Shown: one piece after another, positions 26,096 to 49,321 of the stretch
Layout of the letters: the number at the start of each line of letters is the position of its first letter
How positions within the stretch are numbered: the first letter of the stretch is position 1
Source of the DNA: Apostichopus japonicus
Lineage: Eukaryota > Echinodermata > Holothuroidea > Aspidochirotida > Stichopodidae
Direction of reading: 5' to 3'
DNA: 64,000 nt
NCBI RefSeq assembly: GCF_037975245.1
Contig: NC_092562.1
Span: forward strand, 1,989,001 to 2,053,000
Made by a program: the position numbers and the translations under genes
The notes under the pieces: model-generated
What the model saw: only the letters and a program-made list of their open reading frames with translations
Told to the model about the DNA's origin: nothing
Databases searched by the model: none

Positions 26096-26769
26096 TGAAA
26101 GAGATGACGATAGTTAAGTAATAGTTTCGTAAATATTTGTTACAATAAACAGTGTTTATGCAGTTCAGTTGAAACAAAGCCAGATGTAATTATCGTTTAT
26201 CAACACTGCGCAATAACATACACGCACGTCAATGTAACCTAAAGAAAGACTTTCCAACCACGAAAAATACACAAAATATTACTACTGATCAGTTTTGCGA
26301 ATTATAACTTGAGAAAGGTATGTAATATTACGACATAATACCTATATGCACTCTTCACTGTTTGGGAAAGAAAATGATATTACCAATCAAGATTTTAACA
26401 GATTTTTCTTTCTTTGAGTGGGTTAAAGAGATGACGCTAGTTAAGTTATAGTTTTGCCAATATATTAAATATTAAGATGGCTTTTGTAAGCTTCCGTAGG
26501 TACATTATTTGGAGGATAGTGCCTTTTTGGGCCACGTATTCAGGGAACATGGGCTGCACACATGCCGGTCGCAGAGAGTGTCTCGCCCTCTGGCCAAAAG
26601 CAAGGATTCACCAATGCCACATATAGGACACTTCTGGTCGACCTCTGACTAACCGACCCTCCTCGCATCCTCCCTGGTTCGTTTACGACAACAAAGGAGA
26701 CATGACACGGGATCCTAGGCCACAAAAAGCACCATACCTACAGCCGGAGGTATTATCGCCTCCAGCATG

Positions 26770-26842
26770 TCTCGAACCCTAGCCACGGTTTACTCGATTA
26801 GCAATGCAAGGTCTTTCGCTTACACCGTCGCGCTAACCAACA
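26770..26842 (-). repeat. tRNA-derived SINE head, unit B
   Basis: Homologue of 13206-13282. Here the B-box-like region reads GGGTTCGAGAC, closer to the pol III consensus than in unit A. Confidence 0.55.
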
Positions 26843-27949
26843 CATCAGCTAGAAAACTAACTTCAGAACTAATACTTAAAGATGAGAGTGAAAAAAAGAG
26901 GGAAAATTCAAAATAGACTTTTGGTGGGTTTCGAACTTACTCGAGATATCAGCTTCTTAGTCTTCTGCTCAACCCACTGAGATAACGGACGACACTGAAA
27001 CATTATCCAACTGATATTGAGCTTGGAAAGATACGGTACAAATACCTTACTGGTTGCAATGAAAGCAGAAAGCATTTAAGTTCGTCCTAAGTGATCAGAT
27101 AATGCGAGATTCTTAATAGATTAGATGAAGAACAGGCTTAACCTAGGATGTCATTATTGATTCTTGCAAGACACGAAGGATTTTAAATTGCAAGAAGAGA
27201 TGCTCCATTTATAAAAGGAGTTAATCTCAAGTGAACAATTTATTTCTATCACAAATTGTTTGCTTCCAATTAAATCATTTGTTATCATAATACTAAGAAC
27301 AAAAGTCATTCCTTCTTAGTTCTGTGTACGATTGGACGCCAATGCTCGACATTTGACAACATTGAACGACATATTATCCATTTTCTCAAACCAAAAGTCC
27401 AAACAGCACGCAATGTAAATCGCCCCTCCACCTTCAACCACTATGGGGGTGGAGGAAAGGTGGTGGGGGCAATCACATCATCGAATGTACGCCCCTCATC
27501 CTTATCTTTTTCTTACTTTTGGTAACCCTTACTCTCTCAGTCAAAAGAAATCACTAGTGAAAAGAATTGTGCAACTTTCAGCTACAATCATACCGTTCCT
27601 CAGTATTCTAAAAATCTCTATGAGATTATTTGAAATAGGTTCAAATATGTTGGTGTAAGAAGTCAAAACAAATGTTAGTTCCTCACCATCATATTCCCGG
27701 GAGGGTGAATTTACTACGTAAATTAACTCACCCATAATGTTGACTGGTATGAGCTGTATATCTCGCCACCTAACTGTATCTATTGAAATGACTCATGTCT
27801 GATATATAAGTGCATGTTCGTCACCACACATAAATAGCAGGGGAAACGCTTTGGATATCTAAAATAAGATGTAGCCTAGTTACGTAGGTATCGGGCTGTC
27901 GATTAAATAGCCATGTTATGGACAACAGCGGACGACTCGCCGATCAGTT

Positions 27950-29550
27950 GGTCAAAAACACTGAATACTTTGTAAAAAATACCTCGTTTCATAGGAAGGA
28001 ACCGTTAGGACAATTTTCCTATCATGGATGTATTTACAACATCACCTTACCCTTGATTTGTAATGTTTATTGCGATTTCACAATTTTGGTAATTTACATT
28101 GAAATCAATAAAACCACATGGCTATATATAGCCTATCAAGTTTGCTAATTTGAGGCAAAATATTAAGTTTTACCACATTGTTCCGGATTTCAAATAGAGC
28201 TTTCCGACGTTTATCGCTGACTTAATAAGCGACTACGGTGTAGCATAAAATACTTAAAAACTGACAGAAAAATTTAGATCTGATCGTTGTAATAATGAAA
28301 TCTTGTTTTGAGGAGGAAAAAATGACATGAAAATAAATTACTCGTTGATGTATTAACAACATCACTTTACCCTAGATTTGTATTTTTAAACTAATTTGAA
28401 AATGTTAATAATTTTCATGGAAAATGAATAAAACACAAAATTGTTCATTTGAGACAAAAGATTCAGTTTCACGAAATTGTTCCTGATTACAAATAAGGGT
28501 TCCAGACGTTTATCTCTAACTTCTAAACGACTACGATGGATTCTACAAACAATTAAATTGAGAGAAAAAGGTAAAGTGTGATCTTTTTAATGAAAATAGC
28601 TTGTTTCAAGAAGGAACCTATGTTATGACAATACATTATCTATTGATGTATTTACAGCATCACTTGATACCTACATTTGTAGTTTTCTCGAATTTGAATA
28701 GTTTTTAATTTCCATCGAAGAATTCAATAAAACCACAATACTATAGCCTTTCAAAGGTGTTAATTTTAGCCACAATATTCAGTTTTACTAAATTGTTTAG
28801 AACTACATATAAGCTTCCATACCTTGATTTCTGACTTCTAGACGGCTACGGTGGAGTCGAAAAACTTTTAAACGGTGAGAAAAGGTCAGGTCTGATCTTT
28901 GTAATAATAATAGCTTGTTATGAGTTGGGACCTATGCTATGAAATATCTTATTCATTGATGTTTTACAACATCATTTTACACGTACATTTTTAGTTTTCT
29001 CGAATCTGAATAGTTTTTAATTTACATCGAAAAATCAATAATACCACAATACCATAGCCTTTCAAAGGTGTTAATTTTAGCCACAATATTCAGTTTTACC
29101 AAATTGTTTAGAACTACATATAAGCTTCCATCCTCTGATTTCTGACTTCTAGACGTCTACGGTGGAGTCTAAAAACATTTAAACTGTGAGAAAAAGTCAG
29201 GTCTGATCTTTGTTATAATGATAGCGTGTTTTGAGGTAGAACCTATGTTATGAAAATGACTCATTCATTGATGTTTTACAACATCACTTTACACGTACAT
29301 TTGTAGTTGTCCCAAATTTGAATATGTTGTTAATTTACATCGAAATGGCTAAAACCGCAAGGCTATATCTTTAGAAAAATGAATAATATCACAGTATTAT
29401 GCATAGCCTTTCAAAAGTGTTAATTTGACTCAAAATATTCAATTTTACCAAATTGTCCGGAATTACGGGTAAAGCTTCCAGAAATTGATCTCTGACTTCT
29501 ACAACGGTTAAGGTGCAGTCTAAAAACATTTAAACTGAGAGAAAAAGTCG
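27950..29550 (+). repeat. ~310-bp tandem repeat, 5 copies (unit B)
   Basis: The marker phrase lies at 28041, 28361, 28659, 28971 and 29283, spaced 320, 298, 312 and 312 bp. One more copy than in unit A, in the 3' half of the array. Confidence 0.9.
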
Positions 29551-30251
29551 CTTTGATTTAGGCAGTGTAATAGAGTAAAAGCGATATTTTGTTGCGTACT
29601 CATCTGCAGCTAAAAGACAAGACAAGATAGATAATTGGGAAAATGTACGAAATTGCGCTAATCGAGTAGCGGTTCAAAGTAGGACTGATGTACTGTATAT
29701 AGGTTAAGGACTCGCGCACACCTAAAGCTACTGGATAGTGTATGCCTATGTACTAGAGGAGCCCTTATGTAACAGAAGCCAAGCTATCTTCGTAGGTATT
29801 TTTGCAGATGTTTGATTTATAATTGTTTGAGACACTTCAGTAGGCCTTGTTGCTTATGTATGATTCTGCGACATGTTTTACTTTGTTCATCACTTACTTT
29901 CGGTGAAAAAAAAGGGTTAAAGTTCATACTGCACAGGAACATAAGTTTCCATTGTGCAATTGCGTGGCACCGTGTATTTGCCTAAGTGCGTAACATTTTG
30001 TTCATAGAAAGTATTGATGTTGTAGATACGTACTATGGAGATTTGAACAGCAGTCATAGTGGAGAGTGAATTTTGCGTTTTGGCGGGCGCATTTTTAGTT
30101 GCGGTCGCCAAATAGCTAGTACTTTAAAATATTTCAGTGTCGAGGCACTGACAACCTTTAAAACAAGATTTCTTATACTTGAAATCATGAATACTTTTCA
30201 TGCATGGTATATGGATTTTCCATATTGAGTACGAGAATTTTGTTGCCTGTG

Positions 30252-30284
30252 AGGTCAAATCTCATTGGAGGTCACCAGAGGTCA
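30252..30284 (+). promoter_or_regulatory. Three AGGTCA half-sites, unit C
   Basis: AGGTCA at 30252, 30269 and 30279, with the same 11- and 4-base spacers as units A and B. Confidence 0.25.
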
Positions 30285-30504
30285 AACTTTGACAACCATT
30301 TTACATGATTTCTAACAATGGGAATCGTGGATACTTCTCATACTTGGTGTGTGGATGCATCACATTGAGTACAAGAACCCTATTGGTGTTTTGGTGGAGG
30401 TATGTATTGATACGTACAATATAGACTGACCTGTGTTTACCATGCAATAGTGTAATTGTTCATCAAAAGGCATCGAAACCTCAATGCATTTTGCATTCTG
30501 GTTA

Positions 30505-30569
30505 TTATGATTATGATTATGATTATTATTTTGATTATTTTGATTATTATTATTATTTTGATTATTATA

Positions 30570-30662
<93 letters not shown>

Positions 30663-30680
30663 CATCATCATTATTATCAT
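30505..30680 (+). repeat. (TTA)n-rich microsatellite, unit C
   Basis: Mostly TTA with a few TGA and TCA triplets. It is the homologue of 705-1003 and 16645-16683. Confidence 0.95.
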
Positions 30681-31604
30681 CCAACTTACATCGTTACCAT
30701 GCTAACTCGCATACCTTGTATTGAATTATGTGTGCATGTGTGTGTGGGTGTACGCACGGAATGTCAATGGCTCTGCACTAATCTACCATTAAACAAGTTA
30801 CGGGAGGGTGTAAGGTAATTGCTCAATACATTGACACCCAAATCGGCAACAGGGGATTTCCATGATTATCGCGTGGTTTTAGACGTGCATAGGTACTTTG
30901 CGTCTCGTCTGTTGTATTTTAAAAAACTGGATAAAGTAGGATTCAAGTAATTCTGATATTTCAACTTGAAAGAGGCCTTAATACTCCATCGACTAAAAGC
31001 AAAAAGCACAAGGTTAGTAACTACTTCTGTTCCGCGATAGGTCTCTGTGTTAAATGTTTGAAGGAAGGTGCACGGCCATTTTAACCAGGAAGTATTGAAT
31101 GGTACATGATTGGTTATACAACTGAAGTACAGTAGATAATAACGGTGTTAAAACAGCGAGCTTTGGATCTTGTACACTAAATGTTCTAAGGTAGGTATTG
31201 AACGACTTAATGGAATAGTTTAGAAGAACCAGCAACACCATTTCCATGATTATAAACACCATATTACAGTAGGGAATTATACTATAATATTAACTGTGCA
31301 GTGTGTGTATCGCTCCTGTCGTTGATAGCACTAATGCATAAGACCTTCCTATTGAAAGCGAGATCAAATTACATATGATACCATATGTTTAAGAGCTGCC
31401 ACATGAAGGTAGTGATGGAATGACAATAACTATCTGCCCTGTTTTAGGTAGGGGCATCAAGCTTCTTGGAATATTATTAGCACAACCTTCCGTCTAGAGA
31501 TACTTATAATATGATAAATTATAATCTCAACATGCCTGAGAATGCACCATATGACTTCTTCTTTGTTCTTACTAGGACCGCCAGCCCATCACCCCCCATA
31601 CAGT

Positions 31605-32450
31605 CATGGGCGACGATCCTGGGGGGGAAGGGGGGATATATCCCCCCATGAAAATGGGTGGAGGGGATGTAATACACCATATCCCCCCCACCAAATGCCA
31701 GGGATAAGAATTTTTTCATGCCTACATTCATGCATCATCGTGAATGTACGGCTCTTTTTTAGCTTCATTTCTCGCCTACCATAAACGCAGTGCGATCTTC
31801 TTCAAATATACCGTCTTTATAAAGCAAGAATAGTTGACTGTAGGCTTCATTGGCCCTATAACAACAAAATGTATTATTGCGCCCACGGTATTGATATAGT
31901 ACATATATGCACCCTCATAGTATTCATATAGGCCCTATAGTAGGCCTACACACGTACATGTTCCCTCGAACAGCTGAGAATCTCATGTTACCAGGGTAAT
32001 GCTTAATACACGTTTCACCTGGATGCCCTAGCAATCGGTACCTAGGAATGTAACTATGTGTAATTGTGTATTGCATGTGTATAGGCCTATCATAGCCTGC
32101 ATGAGGCCATTTTCTTCATCGAATAATATCAAAGAGCTCTCGAACATTCTAACGTAGCGCCTGAAACAAGATTGACAGGGGCAATTTTCCCAAAATAACA
32201 CCCGAAATTAAAAAAAAAAGTATTTTGGATCCTGATTATGAGATATTTCGGACATGATATCCCTATTTTAAAGTTGGGTATATGCCGCTTGGAAACCTCG
32301 GGAAGTGCCGTTTCCGGCCATCTATGAGGGTTTGTAAATCCCAAAATTTTCTTGTACGCTTCGCGCCAACTCATGGTGGCGCTACGCTTAGATAGTCAAC
32401 AAGGTCATATCCCCCCCCCCCCCACTCGGAAGTACGGATCGCCGCCCATG
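31605..32450. mobile_element. hAT-like element private to unit C
   Basis: 846 bp starting CATGGGCGACGATCC and ending with the near-inverse GGATCGCCGCCCATG. It is flanked by a perfect 8-bp duplication CATACAGT (31597-31604 and 32451-32458). Units A (near 1910) and B (near 17195) have the empty site with a single CATACA(G/A)T. Non-autonomous; the short ORFs inside are not transposase. Confidence 0.93.
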
Positions 32451-33453
32451 CATACAGTTAGCTTCATTGACCCAACGACAGCACCCCTCTGTTATATAAT
32501 ACTTCATTCACATCTGGCCCTTCGAAAAAGATTCACTACTCAAATCAGTTGGGGTAATTTTGGAGTTATGTTATGAGCACACTATTGTGTTCAGAGCTCT
32601 TTTTACACAGGGGCATCAATGCCAATTGAAAAGTTGGTTAGGAGTGGGGGGGGGGTGGGGAAGACAAAAATGACTGAATATCGATAAAACTTAAGGAATG
32701 AGCGGCTTGGCGCAAAGAATGTATCGGTGGTGTGCAGGGGCCCGCCCTAGGGCCCCTGATGGGGTCCAACGGCGAAGCCCCGACTGGGTTAATCTATAAA
32801 TCTTCAATCGTGCTTCTGTTTGGTCCGTGAATTGAAATGCCAGTCATAGATATAATTGTAACAGACGTCACATCTGACAAGTGATAAGACATAAATTAAG
32901 AAAGACATATCTATTTAACATCCAGGTACGTGTCACTTTTTTTCGTGATTTATAAAATTGTGACTTAAACCAATAACGAAACATTCTTAAACTTTTCACG
33001 CAAGAATAAAACCACCTTGTTATATAGATGTCTACAACATGCACACATTTGGTATCATAAGTACATGCTTTATTCTTTACGTTTGAATACTTGTCTGACT
33101 CGTAACAAAAAAGATAAAATCCAGCTAGGTTGATACAAGACTAAGGTAAAAGGTAAACATTCTATTAAGGTAAGTCTTGAAATGTAAAACGGTGATAATT
33201 GCAAACATGTTTCCTTAGTTCATCTGTATTTTGATATACCATTAAGTGGGAAATAATATAACCAAATTACAATGGTGATTAGTATTATCGTTAATTTTGT
33301 ATAACTATTGCCATCGGTAGTACTATAGGGCTAAAAATTTCCTTAACATAACAGATATCGAGATCATTGCCATGAGACCGAATTCTCTAAACCTTGAAGT
33401 TACTGACTGTTTGAGTGAACTTCAAATCATCATGTATTGTCATTACAAGTCAA

Positions 33454-33694
33454 TTGTTCTTGTATCAAGGTAAAGTGCACTAAAGGCATGGTGCGCTGTT
33501 GGTGCTATCGTTCGAGCACCATTAGAGAGTGTTAGCTCACAGTGGTTAACGCCGGTGCCTTTCAATCATAAGGTCCCGAATCACTCCAAGATTAATGTAT
33601 GTCGTCCAGTTACAGAGTTGCTGACAATTGACAATTCATAATCATGGACGTTAAAATATGAATCTAAGAGACTGAAGGCTTCGGACAGCTTACG
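33454..33694 (+). mobile_element. tRNA-related SINE private to unit C
   Basis: About 240 bp interrupting text that is continuous in units A (near 2732) and B. It contains TTAGCTCACAGTGG (A-box-like, near 33531) and GGTCCCGAATCACTCC (B-box-like, near 33572) at tRNA spacing. Ends are approximate. Confidence 0.65.
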
Positions 33695-34031
33695 GCTTTG
33701 ATAAGCCAATGTTGCTATCTTCGCGAGTTCCTGCTTGCAGGATGATCTAAAAAATACATACATAAACTACTATGAGGTCGTATTTGTCATCAGCTACGCC
33801 CGAACAGTTCCATTATATGCGAGTGATCGCGTTGCACCAAATTTCGAATTCTGTGTTTATAGGGCAAGGAATACCCGTCGTACCGTAGGTTACAAAGAAC
33901 AGTTTTTGAATTCAGTTCCTTAAAGGTCTTTCTACTTAATTTTCTTATTCTAAATTTGTTACTCCAGATTATGATATTCATAAACACTGATCTTAATAAC
34001 TTTCTTTACAGCTTAAATTTCCGCGAAGAAA

Positions 34032-36809
34032 ATGGCCTGCCCATCGCCTTGGAAAGACATCGCAGATACATTCTTCGAATGTTCAATTTGTTTGGAGCTG
34101 TTTAAAGAACCGAAACAATTACCATGCCTGCATAGATTCTGTAAACAATGTCTGGAAACTATAATAGAAGGACAGGTTGGGACATTTCAATGTGCTCTTT
34201 GTAAAGATGTCTGTAAAATACCAAACAATAGAATCGATGGATTCAAGACTGACTTCCATATGAAAAGTATGCTGCAGTTTATTCAGCTACAGAAAACATT
34301 TGAAAACAAAGAAGAGAGAGAATGTATTAGCTGTGAAAAGAAGTTAAAGGTTACAGCGTACTGTTTTATATGTAAATGGTTTCTTTGTGATCAGTGTTAT
34401 CAATATCATTTGACTAACAAGATGTTCGTCAAACATCAGAAACACTTATTAGCTCTGAATGATCTTGAGGGGAAAAGTCTCACACAAGAAAAACTTGCAT
34501 CATTGATGGAAGCTCCTAGGTGCCATATTCACCCGGAACACAAGGCTAAGTTGTGTTGTTGTACATGCGGAAACCTCCCCGTTTGTGTGACATGTACGTA
34601 CGATGAACACAAAGGTCATGAACTTCGTGACGTCAGGAAAGTGGCGAACGACGAAAGGGAACACTTGAAGGAGATATTGGAAGAACTTGTTAAACGTAAA
34701 GATACTGTATTCAACATTGCTGATAAAATCAACAGAGTTAATAATGACGTTCTGTCCATTGTCGCTGAAACTAAAGCAAAATGGAAATCGCAGTACGAAG
34801 ATCAGACCAGGAAGTTACAGAAAAAGAAAGAGAAAGAAAAGAGAGAGTTCAATAGATTCAAAACAGTTCTTGAAGAAAGTACTCGAAACAAAATGAAAGA
34901 ATTAGAAACAGAAATGGAAGAGAAAATTAGAAAAATAAGAGACGAGTACGACAGAATGATTAAAATTAAAATTAGGGAATCAAAAGAAAAAGAGGACACC
35001 AAACGAAAGGAAATAGAAAACAGAGAATTAAAGATTGACGAAACAATGCACCGACTTGATGCAGTAATGAATGAGAGAAATAAAACAATAGACGAACAAC
35101 AGCAACGCAAGCTTAAAGAAACACAAAACTTATCAAATCTTTGTAGCCAATGGGTCAATAAGTTTGAAAACTTGTCTACGATATCTTCGAGTGTCCTTGA
35201 ATCACATAACCACTGGACAGACGCACAGTGTATTCCTGATATAAGGGCAGCGAGTGAACCTCTTGTTGAGGATATCATGAAAGATTTTCCAGAAATTGAA
35301 ACTTTATCTGATATAACAATGGATGATTTGCCAATACTGTGTATTGATAGAGTTAATATATCGGATAATGTACAATCTGTTGTTGATATTGATGTGATCA
35401 AAGCTGATGGGGTTTGTTTAACTAGTATAACAAGTACCGGATCTGGTAATATCATCGTCTCTGGAGGGTTATCACTTGACCATTCATTTATCACAATCAT
35501 AAACAGACAAGGACGTCAGATTCGTCATGACAAGATAGATAAAGTCAAAGGGAGCCCTCTTAATCCCTATCGTTACTGTGCTGCTTTATCACGTGATAAG
35601 ATAGCTTCGGTTTGTCAATCCAATCAGGTTGGTGTTTATAATATTCATGATGGGTCCTTAACTCAAAATAACATAACGCCCCTCTTTGATGACATCAAAA
35701 CGGTGGATGTGAAGTATGCAACTTGTATAACTACTGATACTATACGTGGCCACATCATTGTAGGTACACAAAATACTGGATTGCTATTTATATTTGATGA
35801 AGAATTGAATTTCATTCGAACTCTGAAGCTGCCAGAGGTAATAAAATGGCCGAGAGATATCCTTTATCATGAAGGCGTTCTGCTGATATGCGAGTCAGAG
35901 AGTAGATGTGCATACGCTGTAACCATGGATACGTCTAAAACAGAAGCAGAGTTACTATACGAGTTTCCGAGACCAGATATTGACGGACTGTTTTGGTTTC
36001 CTTCGAATATATGTGCAGACAGGGCAGGTTTTGTATACATCTTGTGGTTATATAATCAGTATTCTAATTCAAAATGTATCATCACACAGTACAGTCAAGA
36101 TGGACAGCAGTTGTTGACAACCAAACGGACAGGACGTGGAGTACGGTGTATGACAACATTGATGACAGAGGAGGGAGAGAAGCTACTTGTAGCTACCAAA
36201 CAGTTGGGAAAGATATTTAGTTATGGTCTGGTGAGTATATCTCAGTGTTCCTTACTTTAATTTACTAGATATTACAGGATACTCTGATGTAACGACATTG
36301 AAACGGTACATTTAACTGGGACAATATCGCCAAGGATATTATCTGCCTGTATTTACTTTATGTATGACCAAACTGTGTGTTATATTAATAACTTTAAAGA
36401 TAGTTTTCGATTGAATTTAGCTCAATTAATAGTAGAAGTTATTTCTCAAACCCAATATACATGAAACTAACGTGCACAACTTGTTCACTATTTCCTATAC
36501 GGGATCGTAAAAGAAAGATTAAAGATTTCTAACGAGATCATGGTATTGTTGTTGACAAGACATCGCAATGCCAACTTAAGTTGATTTAAAAGAAATAAAC
36601 AACAACAAAAACAGAAAAGTGAACAGAATAGGCAAAAAGAAAAGCAGAAAATGCAAGAAAAGAACAGAAAAAAAGGGATTTGTTTGCTGAAAAACATAAC
36701 ACTAACAATCTATATCTAACATGACTTGTTTGAGTAGTCTAAATGTTTAGAGAACTGGATCAACATTTGTAACTTTATAAAATGTTCTTTCCAACAGATG
36801 CCAGAATGA
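34032..36809 (+). CDS. TRIM-family E3 ubiquitin ligase with NHL-like propeller, copy C
   Basis: Third paralogue, with RING, two B-boxes, coiled coil and NHL-like propeller. The predicted CDS is join(34032..36230,36798..36809), 736 aa, using the same donor (CTG|gtgagt) and acceptor (ttccaacag) as the others. Two features stand out. The usual Cys-Pro of the last RING knuckle is Cys-Ala (CALC rather than CPLC at residues 54-57), and the propeller has five extra residues in the loop encoded near 36046-36075 (LWLYNQYSNSKC). The RING zinc ligands are all present. Its 3' UTR is cut short by the end of unit homology near 36935, so it must use a different polyadenylation site from A and B. Confidence 0.89.
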
Positions 36810-36935
36810 AGTCAACCGCGAACACATACATGAAAGAAACGAACATCCAGAGCAAACACCACACTGAATCGCATATAAAGGGCGGCTGATGAGGAGAGAA
36901 TAATCAATATTTGCAGAAACAACTAGAAAAGTTAA

Positions 36936-37204
36936 GATTTCGTCATACATATAGTACTATTCTTCACTATGATCTTCATAGGATATACCATGTATACTAT
37001 AGGCCTATACTCTGTTAATGCTAAAACAACAGACTTATATTAAAAACATTGTAATTTGTACAGTGAAGAATGAAACTCATAATGTCACTGACAATAAGAC
37101 GAACGGGTATAGATAGTTAACACAATTAATCTTTACATCTATATCATATCAAGATTAAATTTCTGCCTAGAGCCATCCTTTGGAACTGATCAATTCATTA
37201 AAAA
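36936..37204. other. Unique spacer
   Basis: AT-rich text with no match to units A or B and no coding signal. Confidence 0.5.
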
Positions 37205-37760
37205 ACAAATTCTTAAATTTAGTCCATGATATATTTCTCACTTTGGTGTATGATTTATGTGATAACTCTGTAAGTGTATATAGCCTACTATAATTTGGTT
37301 CTCTGCATGGACTGCTACGTAAGTGGTTTACCCCCACCACACCCACCTCCCACTCACCCCCCCCCCCCCCAAAAAAAGATGAAACTTTCCCATTCATTAC
37401 TTAGCCTTATTTCTTATGATTTCATAGTTCTTTTAGCCCTTTTACTTCTTTACGTCACTGCTTACGAGCCTTTCACTATGTACTGTACTCTATTTAAACG
37501 AATTGAAATAAATTTTACTCTCAGAAAATCTCTATGAAATGCTGTATTTCATTTCACTCAAATTTCTTAAATAGTGTGGATGATTTGTGTGTTGATGACA
37601 CATTGTGATGACAAATAGTGTTGATGACACATTTTTATGATTTGTTTGTATTAATATACATTAAAATTACGATATGTTTTTGCGCTAACGTTTATTGTCT
37701 TCCTTTCTCAGTGGTATCAAATGAAAGTTTTAATAACAATAAAAATTATTCAACACTTGT
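37205..37760 (+). repeat. Block shared with unit A 7727-8225
   Basis: Text such as the stretch around 'atgatatatttctcacttt' and 'gatgaaactttcccattc' appears here and at 7741-8225 in the same order. Unit C therefore seems to resume homology with unit A after losing the equivalent of about 6003-7727. The match ends abruptly near 8226/37760. Beyond it, A has exons of an unrecognised gene and C has the 3' end of FAM20. Confidence 0.85.
37686..37696 (-). terminator. Possible FAM20 polyadenylation signal
   Basis: AATAAA on the minus strand (tttatt on plus) at about 37690, some 270 bases past the stop. The homologous text in unit A (near 8160) lacks it. Confidence 0.35.
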
Positions 37761-37961
37761 CGTTAAATGGATACTTGGACACACAAAAGGTTTTTTGTTT
37801 TTGTTTTTGTTTTGTATTGCCAGTTTAATGTAAGAGCAATTTGAGATTTTCTATTTACCTTTCTGATTGTAATTGAATGTAGTTAGACAAACAACAAATG
37901 GCCCAACAGTCGATTCCCCCCCCCCCCCTTAACCCGAATCACTCGTGACGTCATGATTGAA

Positions 37962-47896
<9,935 letters not shown>

Positions 47897-47924
47897 GATT
47901 GCTTCAAAGCAGGAGGGCCTCTTC

Positions 47925-48288
<364 letters not shown>

Positions 48289-48663
48289 CTCTGACAATCG
48301 TTACCGAGTGATGAAAATGCATTTATCAAGCAAACTCGGTTCCCTCCGTAGTGTATCACAGCACATGTATTTTCAGCGCAGGTGTTACACGATATAGATA
48401 TATGTGCAATAAGTATTTGTATGCATATTGTTTCAATATTGAGTTAGGCAAACTCAACAAACTTGAACATTTGGATGGAAAGACGTTTCTTTACTTTAAA
48501 AATCGAAGATACACGAGAACCAATTTGAACTGATGCGATATAGGACTGAAAGTATAAACAAATAACATATGCATTAATGATAGATGATGTATTTATAATT
48601 GCACAACTTCCATTGCCGAACACCGGACCATGAAGACACACAGAGAAACGTTCGCAACGAAAG

Positions 48664-48707
48664 TGACGTCACTATAGTAGAAACCGTACGAAGCGTTGGT
48701 GACGTCA
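48664..48707. promoter_or_regulatory. Two CRE palindromes at the likely FAM20 promoter
   Basis: GTGACGTCACTA occurs twice, with TGACGTCA cores at 48664-48671 and 48700-48707, 36 bp apart. TGACGTCA is the full cAMP-response element bound by CREB/ATF factors and is common just upstream of TATA-less start sites. They sit about 375 bp upstream of the 5' UTR donor. Confidence 0.5.
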
Positions 48708-48869
48708 CTACAGACATAGGTTGACCTTTGCGTCTCACTTGTCGGATGCTATGATTCAATCAACAGTTGCCAGACATGCATTTACAAATTATTACCAAAT
48801 TTAGAACAGAAAACTTCATATCTTCATATCTGGTATGAGGATGTGGAGCCAATTTTTTGGGTGGCTTAC

Positions 48870-49321
48870 AAGATTGAGTGATCGTCGTCCTGGGGGAGGG
48901 GTATAAGGGGAGGGGTGCCCCCCTCCCCTTTTGAAATTTTTCCCAATCCTGGAAAGGCCTACATGCAAAATGGTGGCATTTAGCGAGGCTTTTGTCACCT
49001 GAAAATTTCTCCAAAAATATGCATTTCTTTGTGATTAACACCTGGCGGATAAAGCTGGATTCTGAATTGTTTTTATCAGTCACCAAAACAAGGCTTCCTG
49101 CACCACAACTGAGTCACTGACTATTATCATGTGAAAAATTCATCAAAATTTCCATTGACCATTGTAGCACTGCGTTATGGCTGACAAAATTTGGGTAGGC
49201 TATATTGTTTCAATGAGGTTTTTTTGTGCCTATTTCAGTTGGGGGGCTAATAGGGGGGCTGACTACTTCAGTGGGGGGCTAAATCCCCCCAAGCCCCGCC
49301 CCCCCCCTTGGCGCCGCCACT
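48870..49321. mobile_element. Degraded hAT/MITE fragments
   Basis: G/C-run text (near 48890-48930) and GGCGCCGCCACTG at 49309-49321 look like right ends of CAGTGGCGGCGCC-type elements. No matching left end or target duplication was found. Confidence 0.4.

Larger units (their letters stand above)
29802..36935 (+). repeat. Tandem segmental-duplication unit C (truncated)
   Basis: The third copy is collinear with unit A from its start through the TRIM gene and its last exon. Homology stops near 36935, inside what is the 3' UTR in the other two units, so the AATAAA and the downstream 142-bp repeats are absent. It carries two private insertions, a hAT-like element at 31605-32450 and a SINE near 33454-33694. 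The TA repeat present in A (2150) and B (17994) is missing. Confidence 0.9.

Noticed and set aside
25570-26177. Tyr-Ile repeat ORFs
   Set aside because: Translation of TA microsatellites on both strands.
34802-35500. 232-codon minus-strand ORF opposite TRIM copy C
   Set aside because: Antisense shadow of the TRIM coiled coil; equivalents in A and B are broken into shorter ORFs.
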